Assembly: GCA_002964805.2 (NCBI GenBank)
Contig: PUDQ02000033.1
Location: 1,822,643 to 1,886,642 of the forward strand
Length of the DNA stretch: 64,000 nt
Reading direction: 5' to 3'
DNA from: Trametes villosa
Lineage: Eukaryota > Basidiomycota > Agaricomycetes > Polyporales > Polyporaceae
This document shows positions 1 to 11,312 of the stretch, in pieces (positions within the stretch are counted from its first letter, which is position 1; each line of letters starts with the position of its first letter). The position numbers and the translations under genes are program-made. The notes beneath the pieces were generated by a model that did not search any database, was not told the DNA's origin, and saw nothing but the letters and a program-made list of their open reading frames with translations.

Positions 1-222
1 AGGATTTCCGAGACGCGAAGCGGAGGGAGGTATATGGGTCGGATTAAGAGTTTGTACAGAGTAGTACGTATGTCGTAGTGCCACACTCGGGAGATTAGAT
101 AAGATCGAGGACCATCGACCGGACGGGAGACTCAGAGAGAGAGAGAAGTACACCAGCAGCGAACACGACCAGCCCATCCCGCGCACCCACAAAGTTCGAC
201 CAGCAGAGCGGGACACCCGCCG
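1..222. other. Downstream flank of the first gene
   Basis: No coding region is supported here. The stretch lies 3' of the minus-strand Skt5-like gene and probably holds its 3' UTR. It has a short GA run near 133-148 and nothing else that I recognise. Confidence 0.5.
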
Positions 223-2748
223 CTATACAATCACACACTCGTCCTTCGCGTCCTGACGCGTCGGCCGGGCCATGTTCGCCCGCTTGTTTCCGTTCCGCTT
301 CATCTCGGTCAGCCGGTTCATCGCCCTCTTGTTTCCTTGCGCTGAAGGTGACATAGTGAGCAACTCTTCGGGCATAGAGATAAAGTATCGAAGATTACCT
401 GCTGCACGCATGTACCACCGCTTCGCGAACTCGATGTCCTGCTTCACGCCGATGCCGACCTCCGCGTAGTACCCGACCGCGTACTCCGCCTTGCTCAAGC
501 CCTTGTTCGCCGCGCGCCGCGCCCACAGGTACGCCTCCGAGTCGCTCTGCTTGAGCACGCCCTCGCTGCCGGTGAGGTACCAACCGCTGAGCGCGAGCTC
601 CGCCTCCGCGTGCCCCTTCTCCGCCGCCTTCGTGTACCACGCGATCGACCGCCGCGGGTCGACCGGGCACGTGAGCGTGCCGTACTCGTAGCACTGCCCG
701 AGCTTGAACTGCGAGTGCGTGTACCCGAGGTGGCCGGCGCGCGTGTAGAGGTCCTTCGCGTACGCGGGGTCGTGGGGCACGACACCGGCGCTCGGGTTCT
801 CGTACAGCATCGCGAGCTCGTGCAGCGCGTGGGGGTTCTCCTCGTCCGCCTGCTCTGCTGCGCGGCGCAGCCAGCCAATCGCCTCGCGGGGGTTGGGCTG
901 CTGCTTGAGCAACCCTCGGAGGAGGATGACGCCGAGCTTGTACATCGCCGCCGTGTCGCCGAGTGAGGCCGCTTTCCGGTAGAACGCGGCCGCACGCTGG
1001 GGGTCTGGCTTCGTGCCTGCACCGATCTCGTTGCAGACGGCGACGCGGTAGCATGCCGCAGGGTGGTTCTGTTTCGCAGCTTGCAGATAGAGGTGGTAGG
1101 CGCGCTCGTGGTCGACCTGCAGCCCGAGCATACCGGTGCCGTGGCAGTTGGCGAGGAAGAACTGCGCCTCGTCGTACGGCTGGCCCTGCGTGGCGAGCCT
1201 CCGGATGACCTTGAGAGACTCCGTGATGAGCGAGTCGCGGTACTTGCGCAGCCCGCGCTGCTCCTTCGCGTCCTGGCCGATCTTCTTCGCCGCGTCGATC
1301 AGATACTTCGCGTATTGGAACTGCGCCTCCGGATCGGGGTCGTCCTTGATTCGCTGGCGGTACTGGTCGATGTACTCCTTGGTGTAGGGCGGGGCGCTGA
1401 GGTCGATCGCTTTCGTCTTTTGCGTGCGCAGGTTTACGGAGGCGGTGGTCTCGGAGCGGTTCAGGCGCGGCCGGTTCATCTCAAAGTCTGGTTCCTCCTG
1501 TGGCGGAAGGCTTGATTGGAAGGAAGACGCGTTGGACGGCCCTCTAGTCAGACTGGTTTGTGAACCTGCGGGGTAGGCACCGGGGGGACCAGGTTGGTAC
1601 GGTCCAGCACCGAGGTACGGCACGGACTGGCTGGCCGGCATCGGCCCGGGGCCTTGCGGATAGCCTCCGTAGGGCCCGGGTGGGGGGTAAGGCGAACCAG
1701 AGGGGCCAGGCGGAGGGTACGGTCCGCGTGAAGGCCCCGGAGGAGGGTACGGTGACGCAGACGGCCCTGGGGCATACTGCTGGTTCATCGGAGGGGGCGG
1801 CGGGGCTCCGCCGGGAGGTGGGCCCATACCGAGCACGTCTGAGGCAGCCGCGTAGAGGTGGTTGAAGTCGTTCGGGGGAGGCGAGACGTTGTACTGAGGC
1901 TGGGGGCCGCGTCCTTGCCAGCCCGGGGGCGGGGGCGGGTACCCGCCGTGAGCGTAACCGTTGGGTGCGGGTTGGAACATGGGGTCCTCGTACGAGTATA
2001 TGCTCGTGCCGTCCGTCTCTACGGACGCGTCGTGCGGAAGCGAGTCGTGCCCCTCGCTGTACATACTCGCGTAGCCGCTGTTCCCACTACCTCCGGAATG
2101 TACCGAGTTCGAGCGCAGGGAGTTGTCGACGCGCCCCGGGGGATATCTGCGCATCTGGTCGGGAGACAAGGGGAGGCCGCCGCCCATCGGCGGGGCCATC
2201 CGCTGGGGCGACTGCATGGACTGCATGGAGCGCATGGACATGGAGGTGCCTGCGCGGGGGACGGGGTCGCCTACGGGCGGGCCGCGCGAGGGGGGCCCGC
2301 GCTGGCCGATATGCATGTTGCCAAACTGGTCTGCGACGCTGTTTGGGTCATACGGCGGGGGCAATGGAGGGACGGTGTCATGCTCTCCATACTGATCATA
2401 CGGGATCTGGGTATTGATGGTCGGCACGGAGCGGTTCTGGTGCAGCATGAGCGGCTGGGTCGCTGTTCACGCGCGAGAGTAGCAGGGGGTGGGAGGAGGC
2501 GGTCAGGACGTCGGAGCGCGGCCTGAGGCGTGATTAGGCTCACAGTGATCCTGCCCATTTTGACCGTTCGGCGGATCTTGCCAGTCGTCGTGCCCGGGAG
2601 GCCCGCCCTGCACGGGAGAGGGGCCTGTGTCCTGGGCAGAAAGAGGGGGGCTGTTCCACGGCTGGCCGTTGGGAAGAAGGCCTTGGCGACGGGACTGCCT
2701 GTCTGCGGGAGACGAGGGTAGCTGTTGCTGGTCTTGCTGGTCGGACAT
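223..2748 (-). CDS. SKT5: Sel1-repeat activator of chitin synthase III (Skt5/Chs4 type)
   Basis: Skt5/Chs4 proteins bind chitin synthase III and bring it to sites of polar growth; they are anchored to membrane by prenylation. The C-terminal third (about residues 430-765) is a series of Sel1/TPR-like helical repeats with recurring A-x3-Y/W-x2-A-A patterns, and the protein ends in CVIV, a CaaX box. The N-terminal half is Pro/Gly/Tyr-rich and disordered, with repeated YPPPGP units. The main ORF opens at 2448, but I infer an upstream exon beginning MSDQQDQ at 2748. An 81-bp intron (2463-2543; donor GTGAGC, acceptor ACAG) joins it in frame and gives about 814 residues. Family assignment is strong. 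The two-exon start is inference from splice signals and frame. Confidence 0.85.
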
Positions 2749-3123
2749 CGCGTTCACCGGGGGCTGGATGGTCGTGACGAAAGCGATATACAAGCACAGA
2801 GACCGATAGCAAGAGCAGCAGCGACGAAGATCAGCAAAATGAGAGAAAGACGGAGGCGGAGGCGGGGGGGGGCGGTGGACGGAGGAGAGAAGAGAGGTCG
2901 CACAGCCGGCGCTGCCTGTGGATGATCGTCTCCTCCGACCCGCACTCAGCTGTCCATCCCTCATGTCCTCGGCTCTCATTCGCCCCGCGCGCGGTCTCAC
3001 ATCACCACATCCCGCATTCTACAGCGTGCCCCGTGAACGTCGTGTTCGAGCGGTGAGGTGCGATATATACAGCCACATGTGCGACAGCCAATAATGATAC
3101 TACTATAAACCTATCACACCAAT
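2749..3123. other. Intergenic region, promoter side of the Skt5 gene
   Basis: Between the start of the Skt5-like gene and the 3' end of the JmjC gene, both on the minus strand. It has purine-rich runs around 2840-2895 on the plus strand, hence pyrimidine-rich on the sense strand as in many fungal promoters. I see no gene or RNA here. Confidence 0.5.
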
Positions 3124-5705
3124 CTACTCCCCTGGCGCGCTCCCCTGCTCGCCGTCCGCCTTGTCCTCCTTCGCCGCGCTCGTTGCTGGGGCAGGTGGAG
3201 ATGCTTCTGGCACCACCGAGTCCTGATCCATCGGTTCATCCTTGGCCGTAGTCGGAGCTGGGTGGCCTTCTACAGGCCTCCCGGCAACCTCTGCGGGCTC
3301 TCGCTTCGAATTTGGTGCCGAGGACGGGGCTGAGGAGGGTCCTACCTGCCACACCCAGTCCTCCAGTACTCGTTCCACCCGTTGCCTCTCCAGCCCCTTC
3401 GCCGTTTTGCGGACCTTGACGATCACGTCTCGCTTGCGCTCCACGCGCACCTCCTCTCCGTCCTCCTGCCCCTCGCCATCCCCGTGCACCCACTGCTGCA
3501 CCCAGTCCCGTGACTTGGTGTCCGGCCTCCGTGCCCTCACCACCGCGCTCTCCCGCTCCGTGGGTCGCTCCTCGACCCGGTCCCAGGACGGCCGCCTGAA
3601 GTTGCGGAAGAGCTCGATGCTGTCCTCGCTGCTCTCCATGGCGATCCGCTTGCGTTTGGTGCCGTTGCCGTTCGTCGCGCCCTCGCCGTTGGCTGCGCCT
3701 TTGGTTCTCCGGGCTCCCCGGCCTTCGTCGTCGCTTGAGTATCCGGCGGCGTGCCGGACACGCCAGCGCAGCTCTCGTGCGAGGGCGGGCGCATCTTTGA
3801 TTCGGTCGCCCGGGACTTCCTCCTTCGCCTGGCGCTTCGCGGTGTCATTCCCCCGTTCAATCGTCCGCGCCTCGGACACGAGGAATTCGGCGAGTGCTTC
3901 GACGGATTCGAGCACTCGCGGGGAGAACTCCTCCTTGGCCTTGAGATCGCGCAGGTACTTCTCACCCGCGTACCAGCACAGTCTGCACCGATGTTAGTGC
4001 ACTTTGTAACTGTATCACGGCCATGGGCATACCTTGAGAACAGAGGGAACCTGAACTTCTTCGGGACATGCGTTGCGATCTCGATCTCTCGCACGCGCAG
4101 CTCTGGGTGCATCCGATGAGCATGTGTTCGAACACTGCGCCCTGGTAAACACTCACGGGTCGGGACATTGTATGAATGTAGGAAGTTGCCTCCAAACACC
4201 AGCGTGTCGATAGGCGTGTACTGTAGAACACCAATCAATTGAAAGCCCTTGCATGAATGCGGAGAGACGGAGGCTTACCACCGCATGTATCCATCCCGTA
4301 GGAATGACCATTGTATTGCCGGTCTTTAGCTCAACCTTGAACACTTCGTCGCACATGTCGCCGAGCCACGAGTGGTTCTGGACCTCGGTTCCTGACCACC
4401 GTTCATAAGCGGCCAAGTTCGCCGGGGTAGGTCGGATAAAGTAGAAGACCTGTCAAGGATGAATGTCTGTCGTACCGGTATACCGACTCGCATACAACTG
4501 GGACACACCTTGGAGCCATTCAGAATGTGGTAGTATACCGAGGATCCCGCGAAGTCAATGTGCCAATCCTAGGATAACCGAATTAGCTTCACGGAGGCCA
4601 GGCGGTCCCCAGCAACTTACGGTCCACGCACCCCCTACACCCATGAGACAGTACAGCTGCACCTTCGGGTAGTTGTGTCCGCGCCCTTTCTTCGTGTTTG
4701 GCCAGAACTTCTCCACCCAGTCCAGTTCGCGTACGATCCGCGGAGGGAGGACCTTGTCGGCCAGCGGCGTGCCGGATATCTCAAGGGAGATAACGTTCCG
4801 TATTTTGTCGCGCTTCGAGGGTTCTGTGTTCCAGTACTCCTGCCATTTGCCCAACGTCCAGTTTGGAGTATTCGACTGTGTTGCGACATCTGCATATGCA
4901 GCAAATGATATGACGACATATGAGCTTCGGTGCTACGGCGCGCATATACACGCGCCCATTCCGTCATATATGCGAACGCACCGATGACTTCCACCGGGTG
5001 GTCCTCGCCCAGAGCCTCGACGACATCGTCCACCGTGAATCCATCCGAGGGCATCTTCATGCCCAGGCCCTCCTCGGACTCGACGAGGATGGGCTCCTTC
5101 ATAGCGCCCTCGTCGCCCTCCAGCCACTCGACGCCGACCGCGCTGCCGGGCATGCGCGCGAACGGGTCGCGCTTGATGACCTTGCCCTCCATCATGCGCA
5201 GGAAGCGCGTCGGGTCCGCCTCGCTGCCCGCGTTGAGCCCCGCGTAGTCCCGCTGCGTCTTCTTCCGCGCGGACTTGCGCGCCGGGGGCTTCATGGTGAT
5301 CACCCGCGCGGGGTCCGCGTCCAGGCAAGGCCGGCAGAACCTGGTAGGGGTGCATATACGAGATTTAACCGGGAGGGTCCTCACGAGACATATGTATGGG
5401 CACTATAAGAGTGCGAGCACTGACCATTTGCCTACGGCGTCGAGATCGCCTCCCTCGCCGACACACCGCCAGTGGAACCACGTCTTGCACGCGTCGCAGC
5501 GGACCCACTGCTCCTTGTCTGCGGCAATCTGCTCGCCTTCGACTGGCTTGTCCTTGCACGCAGGACAAGTGTCGTCCTCGTCGCGCGCGTTCTCGTTCTC
5601 CTCCTCACCTTCCTTCACGGGCTGCGCCTGCGAGTCGTCATCGGTAGCGCCTGCGGTGTCCGGCGTCTTCTGTGTCCTGCCGGAGCGGCGTCGTGCGCGG
5701 GCCAT
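3124..5705 (-). CDS. JHD1: PHD finger and JmjC histone demethylase (Jhd1/KDM2)
   Basis: Jhd1/KDM2 enzymes use Fe(II), 2-oxoglutarate and oxygen to remove methyl groups from histone H3 lysine 36. The gene starts [10 protein letters not shown] at 5705. A C4HC3 PHD finger follows (CPAC, CDAC, WFHWRC, and FCRPC completed across an intron). The JmjC domain has the iron motif as WHID in an exon near 4545-4565, and the third ligand in GWIHAVYTP split by an intron near 4215-4285. The JHD helical extension (KKFRFPLFS, then WYAGEKYL) is present. The C-terminus (about 3124-3900) is charged and disordered. At least six short introns split the gene. The F-box and CXXC domains of animal KDM2 are not seen, as is usual in fungi. 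All catalytic ligands look intact. Confidence 0.85.
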
Positions 5706-6176
5706 GGTGCGAGTGTCCCTGGAGCGCGCTGGGCGAGAAAAGGCGAGGATGTGCCGCAGACGGGGGCGAGCGTGGGCGAGGTGGGGAAAGGAGGGGTGAG
5801 ACCCGTCAGAGCCGTTCGAGTTCTCGCAGCGGCGACTCTGACCAGACGCCTGCTCCCTTGCCCGAAACGGCCACGGGCGATCGCGTCTCTCGGCCCGCCA
5901 CTCTCTCTTGCGAGTACTTCGTGCACCCTCAGCCTCTCAGGCTCACTTTTGCTGGCTTGAAGACACGCGCGTTCACGTCCGAGGTCATGTCCATTCATGA
6001 TGGTACCAATGTTGCGCTATAACACAGTGTACTGTCACAGAGTCTAGCGAGTGTTGCTACTAAGCGACGTAAAATACGGATGAAATGGAAAGGTATGCAG
6101 CAGACAATGCAACAGCGATCGACAAACAGCGACATCCTACATCAACCCCGGGCCTCTCTATCGCCCCGCGCGCGCT
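5706..6176. other. Intergenic region upstream of JHD1
   Basis: Separates the JHD1 start from the 3' end of the Hsp40 gene; both genes run leftward. It should carry the JHD1 promoter and the Hsp40 3' UTR. Short frames crossing it lack coding character and I recognise no motif. Confidence 0.45.
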
Positions 6177-7664
6177 CTACTGGTTCGCGCACTGCACGCG
6201 CGGCTGGTCGTCGTCCTCGTCCATCGCGTCCTCTGCCGACGCGCGCTCCCGCTGCCGCTGGTCGACCTCGTCCAGCTCGACCTCGTCGAGGACGATGTTC
6301 GCAGGGAACTTCTCCACGGGTTGCCGCGGGGGCAGTGCCTGCTCGAGCAGAGGGATGACGGTGGGGTCGATGTGGTCGGGGAACTTGACGGATATCCGGA
6401 CGAAGAGATCGCCGGGCTCGTGATGCCTTTGTGAGGGCATACCCTGACCGTGGATGACCTTGAGATCGTCTGCGAGGAGATGAGTAATCCGCTTGATTCG
6501 AACTTTAACACCAATCACTTACCGTGCTTGAGGACCTCTCCAGGGGGAATGGTGACAACGAGTGCGCGGTCATCAAGATGCCGGATCGTGAACTGGCCAC
6601 CAGCGAGTGCGGTGAGCAGATCCACCTCTTGCTCGTAGAACAGGTCGGTGTCCTGGCGCTTGAACCGCTCGTGCGGCCGCTCCTCGATCACGATCACCAC
6701 GTCTCCTGGCGTCACGCCCGGCGCCTGGTCGCTCTCGCCGCGGAAGGTGATCGTCTGGCCGCCCTTCATGCCCTTGTCGATGTGGACCTCGAGCATCTTC
6801 TTCTCCGCCATGACCTTCTTGCCGTTGCACTGCTTGCACTTGTCCTTGTGGTTGATGATCTCGCCCGAGCCGTTGCAGTCGTCGCACGGCTGCTGGAGCT
6901 GCTGGATCATCGGGCCCATCTGGCGGAGCGTGATCTTGACGCCGCGGCCGGAGCAGGACGTGCACTGGCGGACGGCGCCCTCCTTGCCGCCCTTGCCGGA
7001 GCACTTTGCGCAGATGACGTTGCGGGTGAGCGCGAGCTTCGTCGTCTTGCCCTTGTAGAGGTCTTCGAGCGTGACGTGGATGCGGTGGACGAGGTCTTTT
7101 GTCTTGCGGGGGCCGGGCGAGCGCGAGGGACCGCCACCGCCGAAGAATCCTCCACCACCGAATAGCTGGCTGAAGAGGTCCTATAACATTTTTGTCAGGG
7201 CACGCCACTGGTGCAAAAAATGAATATACGCGTACTTGTGGGTCCATGCCACCCATGCCACCCGCATCGCTAAGGCCTGCCTCTCCTCGTGCATCGTAGA
7301 CACTGCGCTTCTGGGGGTCGGAAAGAATCTCGTATCTGGTTAAGCGTGGAGGGAAAATATGAGGTTAGTCGGGAACGCAATCTCTGACGGAGGAAATGAC
7401 GTACGCATGGGTCACTTCCTTGAAGAGTTCCGGGTCGCCGCCCTTGTCTGGGTGCAGTCGTAGCGCCCTGGAACGCGACGGTTAAATACGATCAGGGCTG
7501 GGGATGATGGGGGCAGCTGGACAAACTTTTTGCGGTAGGCTTTCTTGAGGTCGGTTTCTGAGGCATCTGGGGAGACCTCGAGGAGATCGTAGAATTTGCT
7601 GCAGTGGGATCAGATGGGGCGATCGGGCTGGGTGAGTGCGCTCAACGTACGTTTCCTTGACCAT
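6177..7664 (-). CDS. YDJ1: Type I Hsp40 co-chaperone, farnesylated (Ydj1/Mas5)
   Basis: Type I Hsp40s deliver unfolded clients to Hsp70 and stimulate its ATPase. The first exon is very short (MVKET at 7664). The J domain follows with HPD in LRLHPDKGGD, then a Gly/Phe region (LFSQLFGGGG), and four zinc-binding repeats CAKCSGKG, CTSCSGRG, CDDCNGSG and CKQCNGKK. Two beta-barrel client domains and an acidic tail complete it. The protein ends CANQ, a CaaX box of the Gln type that predicts farnesylation, as in yeast Ydj1, so it should act in the cytosol and on ER or mitochondrial surfaces. Introns split the J domain several times. A step-type heat-shock element lies upstream at 7790-7817. Confidence 0.92.
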
Positions 7665-7789
7665 GTCTGGGTCGTCAGGAGGGTGAGGGGGTGTCGGTGG
7701 AGGGTAGGGATGAGACAAGAGGGAGGATGAGACGGAGAGGGAGGCGGAGGGCGCGGAGGGCTTGAGCGATAAAAGCAGCGTGCCCGATC

Positions 7790-7817
7790 GAAGGGCGTCG
7801 AAGCTGCTCGAACCTTC
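7790..7817 (-). promoter_or_regulatory. Candidate heat-shock element of the Hsp40 gene
   Basis: On the sense (minus) strand three TTC triplets occur with exactly 7-bp spacers, and a GAA lies 2 bp before the first. That is the step-type layout bound by Hsf1 trimers. It sits about 125-150 bp upstream of the Hsp40 start codon. Seen: the triplets and their spacing. Known: Hsf1 controls YDJ1-class genes. Inferred: function at this site. Confidence 0.5.
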
Positions 7818-7967
7818 CGCCCTCCCATCACCCGTTTCTGGCGGGCGCCCTCCGCTTTGGGCAGCGCAGCCCATCCGATCGCAGCTCATCCACCGCCTTC
7901 ACCGCACGCAAGCTCTCGTTTGTCAGGCTATACACCGCTCTGCTCCCTGCTACACGCCATACTACGC

Positions 7968-9544
7968 TTACAACCCCTTGCTCACATCCGGGTACACGTC
8001 GAACCGCCGCTGCGTCGTCACCGGGATCCCCGCACGCGCCTCCTCGAACGTCTTGGGATCTGTCATGCTTTCTGTCAGCCTTCGCCGACTCTTCTCGAAT
8101 CTTGGGTGCTGCCTGGCTAGCGCCCTCACCGATGTGCGCGTACACGATGTCTTCGTCATGCTCCGTCTCTGCGACCACCTTACCCCTGCTCAATCTGGTT
8201 AGCTGAGGCCTCTGCGGCGAGACTGCCCCTTACATTGGATCGACCACCATCGAGTGCCCCCACTGGATACTGGCTCAGTAATTCCGTCGCAAGCCAGAGT
8301 CTCTGTAGTACTCACCGCGTGGTAGTTCTGGCTGAGGTCGCGGGCCGGGCTGCACATGGAGAAATACACTTGGTTGTCCACGGCGCTGCGACAATCGTTC
8401 AGGCAAGGCTGCACGTTCACAGCCTCTTGTACGTACCGCGCGCGCTGCAGTAGTTCCCAGTGTAGAGGGCCCGTCGTGGTGTTGAATGCACTGGGGTAGA
8501 TCAATACATGGCATCCTAGAAGAAACATGGGGTGAGCAAGTGTCTGGTACAACAGCATATGGACAGACCTTTCCGGGCATTGGTGGCGGCGAGCTCAGGG
8601 AAGCGGACGTCATAGCAGATTCCCAATCCAATACGGGCAAACTCTACAATCTGAGTGAGCCCAGTATGCGTTAGCGAGTGCGTTAGAATTTACCTGTATC
8701 GAACTGGTTGATCGTGTTTCCTCCGGTCAAGGTTTCGCTTTCCTGTACCAACTGTGTAAATCAGGGATGGATGGCTCGGAAGCCGAGCCTCTGACCTTGA
8801 ACTTGATCTTTCCCGGGATATCGATGTCGAACAGGTGGACTTTCCGGTGTATCGCGACCAACTCGCCTGCACACGGCGTGAGCTTGCTTTCATCGCGTGA
8901 GTGGGGAAACCTACCCTTCGGCGAGTAGACCGTAGCGGTATTGTACAGGTTGCCCGTGCCTGCCTCACGTTCGGGGATAGATCCTGAGAGGGAGTGTGTC
9001 GAATGATTGTATGTATCTTCACGAGTCAGCGAGCGTACCTCCGATGAGCCAGACACCCTCCTCCTTGGCGGCGGCAGAGAGCATCTTGACGGATTGACTC
9101 TCAGACGAGGCGATGTCATACGGCTGGCCTGGTGTGTACGCAATTGTCTCCGCGTAGACTGGGAAGTGCGTGTGGCCGTACAGCGAGTTGAAGCATTCCT
9201 GGACGTAGATGACATCAACTTTACAGCACGGCTCAGACGTACATTGAGCTTACAGGCAGGACAACGAGTTCAGGCTTGGGCTTCGCGCCGTTGTCGCCGC
9301 TAGCGGCTTTCTTGATCATCTCCCTCGCATGCTTGAGGTTGGCTGTGTGCGCGCGTTGGATGAGTATGTATCGATACCCGTCGCGTGAGCGGATGCACGC
9401 ACCATCCTTGTCAGGTCCGACCTGCCCCAGCTGGATGAGAGCGAGATTGAAGGGCTTGAATACTGGGGCTGATGACATGGTGCGAATCGACGGTATAGAC
9501 CGAGTGTAAGAGCGGGATACGGTCCTGGAGAGTAGACGCAACAT
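7968..9544 (-). CDS. NIT2: Nitrilase-superfamily omega-amidase (NIT2 type)
   Basis: NIT2-type enzymes hydrolyse 2-oxoglutaramate and 2-oxosuccinamate, clearing the products of glutamine and asparagine transamination. The Glu-Lys-Cys triad is visible: Glu in [10 protein letters not shown], Lys in [10 protein letters not shown], Cys in [12 protein letters not shown]. The family blocks WLIGGSIPE and [19 protein letters not shown] are also present. The gene has several introns and ends DVSKGL at 7968. Two in-frame starts are plausible. The ATG at 9544 adds 22 residues rich in Arg and Ser with no acidic residue, which looks like a mitochondrial presequence. The ATG at 9478 gives the cytosolic-length protein. 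I used the longer form. It is divergent from the lipid kinase gene. Confidence 0.87.
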
Positions 9545-9864
9545 GCGTGAGGCCGTCCAAGGCTCGCGGGCCGCCGTGTCCCTGCTGAGTCGATTCGGTA
9601 CGCTGCTAGTAGATAAGATAAGATAGGTATTGCGGGGTGATCTACTTTCCAAGATCTGATCGAGAATAGGGTGGCGATGGGATCGGGGGCAGATGGGGAT
9701 CTTAGCGAGTTCAATGGTTTACGCTTATGAAGCCATCCATCGATCCATCTGCTTAACTACTCACCACAACGCTCTCATTCGTCCAGGCAAGTGTGCCATA
9801 AATCATCGGCGACATTCCACTTATTGGCCGTAGGATCAGTGAGCTGAGCGGACGCACCGTGGAA
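9545..9864. promoter_or_regulatory. Shared divergent promoter region, NIT2 and lipid kinase
   Basis: About 320 bp between two divergent start codons, so it must carry both promoters. It contains a short repeat of GATAAGATAAGATA type near 9616-9628, with three GATA cores in tandem. These could bind a GATA factor. That is suggestive because NIT2 works in nitrogen metabolism and fungal GATA factors govern nitrogen genes, but nothing here proves use. Confidence 0.4.
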
Positions 9865-11132
9865 ATGCCCGTCCTCGTTATCTACAACCCCGTGTGCGGC
9901 GACCGCTCCGCGAAGGCCCTCTTCGACGATCATGTCCTGCCCCTTCTGGCCGAGCACAAGATCATCCCCGACAAAGTCGTCGCGACTGAGAACGCAGGCC
10001 ACGCCGGGAAGATCGTCGCGGACTTCCTCGCTGCGGCCGAGGCACAGGGCGAGCCGCTGTCTGTCGTCCTGGGCTCCGGCGACGGCACGCTGCACGAGCT
10101 CATCAACGAGCTGAACAATACCCCGACCAGCAAGCCGCTGCCCAGGATACACCTTGCACTCGTTCCCGCGGGGACCGCGAACGCACTCTACTCCTCGCTC
10201 TTCCCGCCGATCCCGGATGAGGACCCCGTGCAGTACAAGCTCAAGTCCGTGCGCGCCTTCGTCTCCGGGAACCACCGCTCCGTCCCGCTCAACCTCGCCG
10301 TGAACGTCATCTCCCCTCCGCACGCCGCGCACCCGGCGAAAGCTCCGGCGGTGCCGCCGCAGGTGTCGATCTCCGCCGTCGTCGCGTCGACCGCGCTGCA
10401 CGCGTCGATCCTCCACGACTCCGAAGCGCTGCGCGCGGCGGACCCGAGCATCGGCCGCTTCAAGACCGCCGCGATGCAGAACATCGCGCGCTGGTACTAC
10501 GCCTCCGTCAAGCTCTTCCCGCGCACCGGCCCCGGCGTCGTCGAGGTGTACGACGCGACGGAGGGGCGGTTCGTCCCGCACGAGGCGAGCTCGGAGGACG
10601 ACCCGATTGTCGACCTCGTCGGCCCGTTTGCGTACTTCTTGTCGACGGTGAATGTGGACCGGCTGGAGCCGGCATTCAGGATCACGCCGAAGGAGAAGGA
10701 TGTGCTGGAGGAGCATACGGCTGCTCTGGACCTAATCCTGGTGCGGCCGATGTCGGACCCGAAGTACACTATGGACTCGGAGGAAACGCGTAAAGCGTTC
10801 TCGGAAAAGTCTATTGCTGTCCTTACGGCTGCGTATCAGGAGGGGGCTCATATCGGCTTGCGGTACGCGGAGGACGGGAGCATCGTGGCGGAGGGAGACG
10901 GTCCGACAGTGGTGGAATACATCAGATGCGGGGGATGGGAATGGGATCCGGTAAGCCGTCCCTCCCAATAGATGCATTAAATCTAACTAAACTTTGATAG
11001 GATGACACGGACGAGCGGGCACACTTTGTGTGCGCAGACGGCGACATCTTGACCATCCCGCCAGGAGGCAAGGCAACATGCACCGCCGCGACGCCCATGA
11101 ACGACCAGACGGGATTCGCGTTGTACGCTTGA
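9865..11132 (+). CDS. Lipid kinase with DAGKc domain (diacylglycerol/sphingoid-base kinase-like)
   Basis: The protein starts MPVLVIYNPVCGDRSA at 9865 and has the DAGKc fold typical of diacylglycerol, ceramide and sphingoid long-chain base kinases, which transfer phosphate from ATP to a lipid. The glycine-rich nucleotide motif is GSGDGTLHELINEL, and the PAGTANAL block follows about 40 residues later. A 50-bp intron (10951-11000; GTAAGC donor, CTAAC branch point, TAG acceptor) joins the last exon, ending TGFALYA. At roughly 405 residues it is shorter than Lcb4/5 and lacks an obvious membrane segment. The exact substrate cannot be told from sequence. An in-frame GTG at 9859 was not used as the start. 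Confidence 0.75.
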
Positions 11133-11312
11133 TCTCATATACCCGGGTAGTTCGTTGAGAAGGAAGGAAAATACACGCTGTAGAAGTAGGGATGTTGTTT
11201 GTATTATCATGAGGTTTGCTCCGGAATATTACATGTGCCGAAAACCAATGCTGCGTTATTTCTAGTATTGTCCGCTGGGTATCCATGTAGATCGTCCTCA
11301 CTTCTGCCCTTC

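Noticed and set aside
395..1054. Secondary ORFs inside the Skt5-like gene
   Set aside because: Shadow frames of a GC-rich gene; compositionally biased and without domains.
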